Shown: one piece after another, positions 7,073-14,537 of the stretch | Position numbering within the stretch: the stretch's first letter is position 1 | Layout of the letters: every line of letters begins with the position of its first letter | From: Bradyrhizobium sp. SZCCT0231 | GTDB lineage: Bacteria; Pseudomonadota; Alphaproteobacteria; Rhizobiales; Xanthobacteraceae | NCBI RefSeq assembly: GCF_018130245.1 | Contig: NZ_JAFCKP010000009.1 | Location: 124,001-188,000, forward strand | Reading direction: 5' to 3' | Length of the DNA: 64,000 bases | Position numbers and translations under genes: made by a program | Notes under the pieces: generated by a model | Databases searched by the model: none | What the model was told of the DNA's origin: nothing | Seen by the model: only the letters and a program-made list of their open reading frames with translations

Positions 7073-8044
7073 ATGAAGATGCTCACCGGTATCATCGCAG
7101 CCGTTGCACTGGCGGTCTCAGCGCCCCTGGCGACCGCACGCGATTTCCGCTCAGCCGACGTTCACCCCGCCGATTATCCGACCGTCGAGGCGGTCAAGTT
7201 CATGGGCAAGCAACTCGCTGCGGCGAGCGGCGGCAAGCTCGGCGTGAAGGTGTTTCCGAATGGCGCCCTGGGCTCGGAGAAGGACACGATCGAGCAGCTC
7301 AAGATCGGCGCGCTCGACATGATGCGGATCAACGCATCGCCGCTGAACAATTTCGTGCCGGAGACCATCGCGTTGTGCCTGCCCTTCGTCTTCCGGGATA
7401 CGCAGCACATGCGCACCGTCCTCGACGGGCCGATCGGCGATGAGATCCTGGCAGCCATGGAACCCGCAGGCCTGGTCGGCCTTGCCTATTACGACAGCGG
7501 CGCACGATCGATCTACACCGTCAAGGCACCGGTCAAGTCGCTCGCCGACCTCAAAGGCCTGAAGATCCGCGTCCAGCAGTCCGACCTGTGGGTCGGCATG
7601 ATCCAGAGCCTCGGGGCCAACCCGACGCCGATGCCCTATGGCGAGGTCTATACTGCGCTCAAGACCGGCCTCGTGGACGCTGCCGAGAACAACTGGCCGT
7701 CGTACGAATCCTCGCGTCACTTCGAGGCCGCCAAGTTCTACAACATCACCGAGCACTCCCTCGCGCCCGAAGTTCTCGTGATCTCGAAGAAGGTCTGGGA
7801 CACGCTGAGCAAGGAGGACCAGGCGATGGTCCGCAAGGCGGCCAAGGAATCGGTGCCCGTCATGCGCAAGCTCTGGGACGAGCGTGAGCAGGCCGCCCGC
7901 AAGACCGTCGAGGCCGCCGGCGTTCAGGTCGTCACGATCGCCAACAAGGCGGAATTCGTCGATGCGATGAAGCCGGTGTACCAGAAGTTCGCCGGCGACG
8001 AGAAGCTGCAGAGCCTCGTCAAGCGCATCCAGGACACGAAGTAA
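7073..8044 (+). CDS. dctP: TRAP transporter periplasmic substrate-binding protein (DctP type)
   Basis: This 323-residue protein has a signal peptide (about 1-23, ending LATA-R) and the DctP fold: an N-terminal VEAVKFMGKQLAAASGGKLGVKVFPNGALGSEKDTIEQLKIGALDM and a central GLKIRVQQSD. The Arg in that motif normally binds the substrate carboxylate. It should capture an organic acid in the periplasm and pass it to the DctQM permease encoded next. The start has AGGAGGAAAG upstream. The ligand is not predictable from sequence; neighbouring SDR, molybdoenzyme and hydratase genes point to a hydroxy- or aromatic acid. Confidence 0.92.
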   Translation: MKMLTGIIAAVALAVSAPLATARDFRSADVHPADYPTVEAVKFMGKQLAAASGGKLGVKVFPNGALGSEKDTIEQLKIGALDMMRINASPLNNFVPETIALCLPFVFRDTQHMRTVLDGPIGDEILAAMEPAGLVGLAYYDSGARSIYTVKAPVKSLADLKGLKIRVQQSDLWVGMIQSLGANPTPMPYGEVYTALKTGLVDAAENNWPSYESSRHFEAAKFYNITEHSLAPEVLVISKKVWDTLSKEDQAMVRKAAKESVPVMRKLWDEREQAARKTVEAAGVQVVTIANKAEFVDAMKPVYQKFAGDEKLQSLVKRIQDTK

Positions 8045-8109
8045 GACACGGCGGGGACTGGGTCCGGCGTCGCTGCGAGGTGACACCGGCCCTGGCAAGG
8101 AGGCGCGGG

Positions 8110-8661
8110 ATGACAGACCCACACGTCGCAAGCCACGAGCAGGGGCCCGTAGCGACACGCCCGTCCACCGGCCTGCTGTCGCGGATCAATGCTCCCGTCG
8201 CTCGCCTTGGCATGTACCTGTCGGTGACCGGCCTGCTCGTCATCGTCGCCATCGTTTTCTACCAGGTGTTCGGACGCTACGTGCTCAACTCCAGCCCGAC
8301 CTGGACGGAGAACCTGGCGCTGGTCCTCATCCTCTATGTCACGCTGATCGGTGCCGCCGTCGGCGTGCGCGATGCCGGGCACATCGGCATGGACAGTCTG
8401 CTGGTCATGCTTCCCGATCATTTGCGGGAGAAGATCGAGATCGCGATCCACATTCTGGTGGCCGTGTTCGGCATCGCCATGGCCTATAACGGCTGGATCC
8501 TCGGGGCATCGGTCGGCACCGTGAAGATCCCCAACCTCGGCCTTCCCGAGGTCATCCGCTATGTGCCGCTGATCGCCTCCGGCATCCTGATCGTCTCGTT
8601 TTCCGTCGAGCACATCATTGCTCTCGTGCGCGGCGAAGAGGTCGTCCCCTCATGGAACTGA
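8110..8661 (+). CDS. dctQ: TRAP transporter small permease (DctQ type)
   Basis: The 183-residue protein has four hydrophobic helices and the DctQ pattern around VFGRYVLNSSPTWTENLALVLILYVTLIGAAVGVRDAGHIGMD. It forms the small membrane subunit that pairs with DctM. ATG 8110 was chosen because AAGGAGG precedes it; an upstream GTG at 8080 in the same frame has no such site. The last 10 bases overlap the DctM gene, a sign of translational coupling. The N-terminal 30 residues are polar and cytoplasmic. Confidence 0.9.
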   Translation: MTDPHVASHEQGPVATRPSTGLLSRINAPVARLGMYLSVTGLLVIVAIVFYQVFGRYVLNSSPTWTENLALVLILYVTLIGAAVGVRDAGHIGMDSLLVMLPDHLREKIEIAIHILVAVFGIAMAYNGWILGASVGTVKIPNLGLPEVIRYVPLIASGILIVSFSVEHIIALVRGEEVVPSWN

Positions 8662-9944
8662 TCATCCTCGGCGCCACCTTCTTCGGCTTTCTGATCCTCG
8701 GCGTGCCGGTCGCCTTCGCGATCGGCCTGTCGGCGATCTGCACCATCCTCTACGAAGGACTGCCGGTCGCAGTCATCTTCCAGCAGATGATGTCGGGGAT
8801 GAACATCTTCTCCTTCCTCGCCATTCCGTTCTTCGTCTTCAGCGGTGAGCTGATGCTGCATGGCGGCGTCGCCGACAAGATCGTGCAGCTCGCCAAGAAC
8901 CTCGTCGGACACATCCGCGGCGGTCTCGGCATGTCGAACGTGGTCGCCTGCACGCTGTTCGGCGGCGTCTCGGGCTCGCCCGTGGCCGACGTGTCGGCGA
9001 TGGGCGCGGTGATGATCCCGATGATGAAGAAGGAAGGTTTCGACACCGACTATGCCGTCAACGTCACCACCCATGCCTCGCTGGTCGGAGCCTTGATGCC
9101 GACCAGCCACAACATGATCATCTATGCGCTGGCTGCCGGCGGCAAGGTCTCGATCGGCGCGCTGATCGCCGCCGGTCTCCTGCCGGCGCTGGTGCTGATG
9201 GTGTGCATGCTGGTCGCCGCCTATGCGGTCGCGGTGAAACGCGGCTATCCGGCCGGCAAGTTTCCGGGCTGGGCCGAGGTGTTCCGCTCGCTCGCGGCCG
9301 CGTTGCCGGGTCTTCTGATCGTCGGCATCATCCTGGCGGGCATCCTCTCCGGCGTCTTCACGGCGACTGAATCGGCGGCCGTCGCCGTCACCTACACGAT
9401 CCTGCTGACTTTCTTCATCTACCGCACCATGACCTTGCAGAACTTCCTGCGGGCCGCGGCCAAGGCGGTGAAGACGACGGGCGTGGTGCTGCTGCTGATC
9501 GGCGTCTCCACCATGTTCCAGTACCTGATGGGGCTTTACGAAGTCGCCGACTTCGCTGGCGACCTCATGAACAAGGTCTCGACGCAACCCTGGATGATCT
9601 TCCTGCTCATCAACATCATCCTGTTCGTGCTCGGCACGTTCATGGACATGGCGGCGACCATCCTGATCTGCACCCCGATCTTCCTGCCGATCGCGATGAC
9701 GGCGGGCATGGATCCGGTGCAGTTCGGCATGCTGATGCTGATCAACTGCGCCCTCGGGCTGAACACGCCGCCGGTCGGAACGACGCAGTTCGTGGGCTGC
9801 GCCATCGGCGGCATCTCGGTCGGTGCGGTGATGCGCACCATCCTGCCGTTTTATGCTGCGCTGATCGCAGCACTGATGTTCGTGACCTACGTCCCTGCAT
9901 TCTCGCTGTGGCTGCCGCGCCTCTTGATGGGCTACAAGGGATAG
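8652..9944 (+). CDS. dctM: TRAP transporter large permease (DctM type)
   Basis: This 430-residue integral membrane protein has about 12 hydrophobic segments and DctM landmarks such as SGSPVADVSAMGAVMIPMM, PTSHNMIIYALAAGGKVSIGALIAAGLLPALVL and ALGLNTPPVGTTQFVGCAIG. It is the ion-coupled transport subunit of the TRAP system encoded with dctP and dctQ. Length and landmarks are normal for the family, and nothing looks degraded. Confidence 0.93.
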   Translation: MELIILGATFFGFLILGVPVAFAIGLSAICTILYEGLPVAVIFQQMMSGMNIFSFLAIPFFVFSGELMLHGGVADKIVQLAKNLVGHIRGGLGMSNVVACTLFGGVSGSPVADVSAMGAVMIPMMKKEGFDTDYAVNVTTHASLVGALMPTSHNMIIYALAAGGKVSIGALIAAGLLPALVLMVCMLVAAYAVAVKRGYPAGKFPGWAEVFRSLAAALPGLLIVGIILAGILSGVFTATESAAVAVTYTILLTFFIYRTMTLQNFLRAAAKAVKTTGVVLLLIGVSTMFQYLMGLYEVADFAGDLMNKVSTQPWMIFLLINIILFVLGTFMDMAATILICTPIFLPIAMTAGMDPVQFGMLMLINCALGLNTPPVGTTQFVGCAIGGISVGAVMRTILPFYAALIAALMFVTYVPAFSLWLPRLLMGYKG

Positions 9945-9966
9945 CAGCACCAGGGAGACACTATCA

Positions 9967-10773
9967 GTGACGGACTATCGCAAGCTCTTCGATCTCACCG
10001 GCAAGACCGCAGTCGTTCTCGGCGCCGCATCCGGCATCGGCAAGTCGTCGGCCGAGGCGCTTGCGGATCTCGGCGCCCGCGTCGTCTGCGCCGATCGCGC
10101 GTTAGATGCGGCGGAAGCGACCGCCGCCGGCATTCGCGACAAGGGCGGCTGGGCGGAAGCAGCGAGCTGCGACGCCGCAAGCGCTGCGGACGTCAATGCG
10201 CTCGCCAAAACCGTCATGCAGAAATTTCCGCGGCTCGACATCGCGGTGACCACGCCCGGGCTCAACATCCGCAAGACCATCCTCGACTACACCGAGGAGG
10301 ATCTCGACCGCGTCCTCAACCTCAATGTCAAGGGCACGGTCTGGTTCTTCCAGGCCTTCGGCCGCATCATGGTCGCGCAGAAGGGCGGCAGCATCATCGC
10401 CTGCTCCTCGGTGCGCGCGGTGACCATCGAGCCGGGCCTCGGCATCTACGGATCGACCAAGGCGGCGATTGGCCTCTTGGTGAAGGGCTTTGCCTCCGAG
10501 GTCGGCCATGCCGGCGTGCGCGTCAACGCGATCGCGCCCAGCATCGCCGAGACCGCGCTGACCGGCCCGTTCAAGCAGCGCCCCGACATCTACAATCTCT
10601 ATGCCGGCCACACCGTGTTCAATCGCTGGAGCAGCGCCGACGAGGTCGCCACCGCCGTGGCCTATCTCGCCTCGGATGCGGCAAGCTATGTCAGCGGCAG
10701 CACGCTTTTCGTCGATGGGGGCTGGACGGCCGTCGACGGCCCGCCGACCGGTCTCACCCAGTTGCACAAATAG
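9967..10773 (+). CDS. Short-chain dehydrogenase/reductase
   Basis: This 268-residue classical SDR has the cofactor motif GAASGIGKSSAEALA (about 20-35), ACSSVRAV with the catalytic Ser, and YGSTKAA with the Tyr-x-x-x-Lys pair. The C-terminal FVDGGWTAVDG is also typical. D-R after the second strand (CADRALDAAE) suggests NAD(H). The start is GTG after GGGAGA. It is 22 nt downstream of dctM and probably oxidises or reduces the imported substrate. The 163 bp after it hold nothing I recognise. Confidence 0.88.
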   Translation: MTDYRKLFDLTGKTAVVLGAASGIGKSSAEALADLGARVVCADRALDAAEATAAGIRDKGGWAEAASCDAASAADVNALAKTVMQKFPRLDIAVTTPGLNIRKTILDYTEEDLDRVLNLNVKGTVWFFQAFGRIMVAQKGGSIIACSSVRAVTIEPGLGIYGSTKAAIGLLVKGFASEVGHAGVRVNAIAPSIAETALTGPFKQRPDIYNLYAGHTVFNRWSSADEVATAVAYLASDAASYVSGSTLFVDGGWTAVDGPPTGLTQLHK

Positions 10774-10936
10774 CGCAGGCGTAGCTCGGATTGCACCTGC
10801 ACGTAACGGCCAGCTGCCGGGCCTCCTTCGCGGTCGCAGCAGGAACCTGCGGCGCGTGCGCTTTTAGCAAATCGCATGGGCCCTTGCCGGATAAATGCCC
10901 TCGGCTGACAGGTATTTTGGTGTTACGAACGAGGAC

Positions 10937-13027
10937 ATGAACCAGCACGCCAAGATCGAAATCCGCCATTCGACCTGTCCGCATGATTGCCCCTCGGCCT
11001 GTGCCCTTGACGTCGAGGTGGTCGAGGGCCGCAGCATCGGCCGCGTCCGCGGCTCGAAGAAGCAGACCTACACGGCCGGCGTCGTCTGCGCCAAGGTCGC
11101 CCGCTACGCCGAGCGCATCCATCATCCCGAACGGCTGATGTATCCGATGCGCCGAACGGGTGCGAAGGGCTCCGGGCAGTTCGCGCGTATCTCGTGGGAC
11201 GAGGCGCTGGACGAGATCGCGGTGCGCTTCAATCAGGCCGAGCGCGAGTTCGGCGCGGAATCGGTCTGGCCCTATTACTACGCGGGCACCATGGGGCTCG
11301 TGATGCGCGACGGCCTCAACCGTCTCACCCATGTGAAGAAATATTCGCGGTTCTATCAAACCATCTGCGCCAACGTCGCGCGCATCGGTTTCGCGATCGG
11401 CACCGGCAAGATCGCCGGCGTCGATCCGCGCGAGATGGCGCTGTCCGATCTCGTCGTGATCTGGGGCACCAACCCCGTCAACACCCAGGTCAACGTGATG
11501 ACGCACGCCTCTCGTGCCCGCAAGGAGCGCGGCGCGAAGATCGCCGCGGTCGATATCTACGACAATGAGACCATGAAGCAGGCTGACATCAAGATCATCC
11601 TGCGCCCCGGCACCGACGGCGCCTTCGCCTGCGGCGTCATGCATGTCCTGTTCCGCGACGGCTATGCCGACCGCGCCTACATGGACGAGTACACGGACTG
11701 CCCGGCCGAACTGGAAGCGCATCTGAAGACACGCACCCCGGAATGGGCGTCCGCGATCTCAGGCGTGCCGGTGGCGGAAATAGAAGCCTTTGCGAAAGCG
11801 GTTGGTGAGACCAAGCGCTCCTTCTTCCGCTTTGGCTACGGCTTTACGCGCAGTCGTAATGGCGCCACGCAGATGCACGCGGCAAATTGCATTCCTGCGG
11901 TGACCGGCGCCTGGCAGCATGAAGGCGGCGGCGCCTTCTTCAACAATTACGCGCTGTGGCACTTCAATGAATCCATCATCGAGGGCCAGGACGCCATCGA
12001 CAAGTCGACGCGCGCGCTCGACCAGTCGCAGATCGGACGCATCCTCACCGGCGATGCCGAAGCTCTGCAGGGCAAGGGCCCGGTCAAGGCGATGCTGATC
12101 CAGAACACCAACCCGATGACGGTCGCGCCGGAGCAGGCGCTGGTGCGCCAGGGCTTTGCGCGCGAGGATCTGTTCGTCGCCGTGCATGAGCAGTTCATGA
12201 CCGAGACGGCGCAAATGGCCGACATCGTGCTGCCGGCGACCATGTTCATGGAGCATGACGACCTCTATTACGGCGGCGGCCATCAGCACATCTCGGTCGG
12301 GCCCAAGCTGATCGACCCGCCCGGCGAATGCCGCTCCAACCACGAGGTGTTGCAAGCGCTGGCGCCGCGGCTCGGCGCCAGGCATCCGGGCTTCGAGATG
12401 ACGCCGCGCGAATTGATCGATGCGACGCTGAAGCTCAGCAACCACGGCGACATCGCCGGCCTCGAAGCCGACATCTGGCGCGATCTGCAGCCGGATTTCC
12501 GCACCTCGCATTATCTCGACGGCTTTGCCCATGCCGACAAGAAGTTCCACTTCCGGGCCGATTGGGCGCACCCGCCGTTCGGCGTGACGATGGGCGATTT
12601 CGACAAGATGCCTGATCTGCCGGACCATTGGGCGGTGATCGAGCACGCCGACCTGGCCCATCCGTTCCGGCTCGCCACCAGCCCGTCGCGCAGCTTCCTC
12701 AACACCACCTTTAACGAGACGCCGTCCTCGCAGGCGCGCGAGGGCAGGGCCAGCGTGATGATCCATCCCCTGGACGCGGCCGCGCTCGGCATCGCCGATG
12801 GCGACGCCGTGACGCTCGGCAACGGCCGCGGCGAGACCACACTGGTCGCAACGCTGTTCGAGGGCGTGCGGCGCGGCGTGCTGATCGCCGAATCCGTTCA
12901 CCCGAACAAGGGCCATATCGGCGGCCGCGGCATCAACACGCTGACGGGTGCGGACACCATCGCCCCGATCGGCGGCGCCGCGTTCCACGACAACAAGGTC
13001 TGGATCAGGAAAGCGATCGCAGGTTGA
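10937..13027 (+). CDS. Molybdopterin-dependent oxidoreductase with an N-terminal [4Fe-4S] site
   Basis: This 696-residue protein of the DMSO reductase superfamily carries Cys14-x3-Cys18-x3-Cys22-x28-Cys51, the ligands of an N-terminal [4Fe-4S] cluster. The molybdopterin domain follows (FARISWDEALDEIA, VIWGTNPVNTQ, MLIQNTNPMTVAPEQ). The C-terminal cofactor-binding domain (about 575-690) contains RLATSPSRSFLNTTFNE and HPLDAAALGIADGDAV. No Tat signal is visible, so it is probably cytoplasmic. ATG 10937 was preferred to ATG 10895 because GAGGA precedes it. There is no neighbouring iron-sulfur or membrane-anchor subunit, so the electron partner is unknown. Substrate is not predictable. Confidence 0.88.
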   Translation: MNQHAKIEIRHSTCPHDCPSACALDVEVVEGRSIGRVRGSKKQTYTAGVVCAKVARYAERIHHPERLMYPMRRTGAKGSGQFARISWDEALDEIAVRFNQAEREFGAESVWPYYYAGTMGLVMRDGLNRLTHVKKYSRFYQTICANVARIGFAIGTGKIAGVDPREMALSDLVVIWGTNPVNTQVNVMTHASRARKERGAKIAAVDIYDNETMKQADIKIILRPGTDGAFACGVMHVLFRDGYADRAYMDEYTDCPAELEAHLKTRTPEWASAISGVPVAEIEAFAKAVGETKRSFFRFGYGFTRSRNGATQMHAANCIPAVTGAWQHEGGGAFFNNYALWHFNESIIEGQDAIDKSTRALDQSQIGRILTGDAEALQGKGPVKAMLIQNTNPMTVAPEQALVRQGFAREDLFVAVHEQFMTETAQMADIVLPATMFMEHDDLYYGGGHQHISVGPKLIDPPGECRSNHEVLQALAPRLGARHPGFEMTPRELIDATLKLSNHGDIAGLEADIWRDLQPDFRTSHYLDGFAHADKKFHFRADWAHPPFGVTMGDFDKMPDLPDHWAVIEHADLAHPFRLATSPSRSFLNTTFNETPSSQAREGRASVMIHPLDAAALGIADGDAVTLGNGRGETTLVATLFEGVRRGVLIAESVHPNKGHIGGRGINTLTGADTIAPIGGAAFHDNKVWIRKAIAG

Positions 13028-13156
13028 AGCGCACGCTGATCGTCCTGCATGTTGTGTCGAGACGCTAAAGCCGCGCCGCGCCGCAGTTTGCGCTTGCACC
13101 TCTCGCCCGAGCTGCCGCAAATGGCGGCAAACGGGAGCTAAGGAAGCGAGCGTGCC

Positions 13157-13939
13157 ATGACCGATATCACAGCTGTCATCACCGAGAAGCGCGGACAGGC
13201 GTTCTGGATCACCATCAACCGGCCGGAGAAGCGCAACGCGCTGAACGGCGACGTGATCGCCGGCATCACACGCGGCTATCGCGACGCGCATGACGACAAG
13301 GACGTCCGCGTCATCGTGCTGACGGGCGCGGGCGACAAGGCGTTCTGCGCGGGCGCGGACCTGCAGAACTCCGGCGCGGCGTTCGCGATGGATCATTCCA
13401 AGCCGAATGTCGACTATGCCGATCTGCTGCGCCTGTCGCAGAACGCGACCAAGCCGGCGATTGCGCGCCTCAATGGCGTCTGCATGGCCGGCGGCATGGG
13501 CCTTTTGTGCATGACCGACATGGCGGTTGCCGCCGACCACGTCGTCTTCGGCCTGCCGGAGGTGAAGGTGGGCGTGTTCCCTATGCAGGTGCTGAGCCTG
13601 CTGCAGAGAATTGCGCCGCCCCGTCTCGTCAACGAATGGGCGCTCACCGGTGAGCCGTTCGACGCCAGGGCCGCTCAGGCCGCGGGCCTCCTGAATTACG
13701 TCGTGCCCACCGCTGAGCTCGACACCAAGGTCGACTGGCTGATCGGCCGCATCGTCGACAAATCCCCGACCGCGATCCGCCGCGGCAAATACGCCATGCG
13801 CGCGATCGCGTCGATGTCGTTCGACGAGAGCATCGCCTACACCGAAAGCCAGATCGCGCTGCTCGCGATGACCGAGGACGCCAAGGAAGGGCTGAAGGCG
13901 TTCAGCGAGAAGCGGAAGCCGGTCTGGACGGGACGGTGA
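13157..13939 (+). CDS. Enoyl-CoA hydratase/isomerase family protein
   Basis: This 260-residue crotonase-fold protein contains NRPEKRNALN and GAGDKAFCAGADLQ (oxyanion-hole loop). The second oxyanion loop is ARLNGVCMAGGMGLLCMTDMAVAADHVVFGLPEVKVGVFP, with the catalytic Glu candidate in GLPEVKVG. It should act on an enoyl- or 3-hydroxyacyl-CoA in a degradation pathway. It lies 129 nt after the molybdoenzyme, so co-transcription is possible but not certain. A paralogue is encoded at 21059. The substrate is unknown. Confidence 0.88.
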   Translation: MTDITAVITEKRGQAFWITINRPEKRNALNGDVIAGITRGYRDAHDDKDVRVIVLTGAGDKAFCAGADLQNSGAAFAMDHSKPNVDYADLLRLSQNATKPAIARLNGVCMAGGMGLLCMTDMAVAADHVVFGLPEVKVGVFPMQVLSLLQRIAPPRLVNEWALTGEPFDARAAQAAGLLNYVVPTAELDTKVDWLIGRIVDKSPTAIRRGKYAMRAIASMSFDESIAYTESQIALLAMTEDAKEGLKAFSEKRKPVWTGR

Positions 13940-13963
13940 GGGGGGCGGCGACTGCTCTTAGTT

Positions 13964-14103
13964 CGTAGGGTGGGTTAGCCCCGGGCTGCGCGAAGCGCAG
14001 TCCCTTGGCGTAACCCACCACGTCTGTTTCCACGGAAGTAGAAGAGGTGGGTTACGCCCTGCGGGCCGCGCTTCGCGCGTCCGCAGTGCTAACCCACCCT
14101 ACG
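13964..14103. repeat. Intergenic palindromic repeat of a type frequent in Bradyrhizobium
   Basis: The outer arms CGTAGGGTGGGTTAGC (13964-13979) and GCTAACCCACCCTACG (14088-14103) are perfect complements. Inner copies of the TGGGTTA/TAACCCA core and two GCGCGAAGCGC-like cores let each half fold into its own hairpin. Elements with a GTAGGGTGGGTTAGC edge are common in bradyrhizobial intergenic DNA. It separates convergent genes and may act as a transcription barrier. Confidence 0.8.
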
Positions 14104-14108
14104 GCACC

Positions 14109-14537
14109 TTACCCCGCATTCGCCTTCAGCCCCGCCGCCTGGATGCCCGCGACCGCGCAGGCCTCGTCATTGTCGGATGTGTCGCCGGAGACGCCAACGG
14201 CGCCGAGCAGGGTGCTGCCGTCCATGATCAGCACGCCGCCGGGGACCGGGACCAGCGCGCCCTTGGCGATCGTGTTCACGGCGTCGATGAAATAGGCCTG
14301 CTCCTGCGCGCGTTGGAACAGGGCGCGTGAGCCCATGCCCATGGCGAGCGCGCCATAGGCCTTGCCGTGCGCGATCTCGGCGCGCATCAGGCTGGTGCCG
14401 TCTTGCGCGGCCGCGAGCTTGAGCACTCCGCGGGCATCGAGAATGGTCACGACCAGCGGCTTCAGCTTCAGCTCGGTGGATTTTGCGAAGGCGGCGTCGA
14501 GGATCTTGCGGGCGATGTCGAGGGTCAATTCAGCCAT
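14109..14537 (-). CDS. glcG: GlcG/HbpS-family protein
   Basis: This 142-residue protein fits the GlcG/HbpS/PduO-C family: TLDIARKILDAAFAKSTELKLKPLVVTILDARGVLKL, then GKAYGALAMGMGSRAL, and a C-terminal VPVPGGVLIMDGSTLLGAVGVSGDTSDNDEACAVAGI. Members bind haem or cobalamin, or have unknown roles; one is encoded in the E. coli glycolate oxidase operon. Here the gene overlaps the large FAD/Fe-S oxidase gene by 8 nt, which supports a linked role in hydroxyacid oxidation. Its function is inferred from context only. Confidence 0.82.
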   Translation of the reverse strand: MAELTLDIARKILDAAFAKSTELKLKPLVVTILDARGVLKLAAAQDGTSLMRAEIAHGKAYGALAMGMGSRALFQRAQEQAYFIDAVNTIAKGALVPVPGGVLIMDGSTLLGAVGVSGDTSDNDEACAVAGIQAAGLKANAG

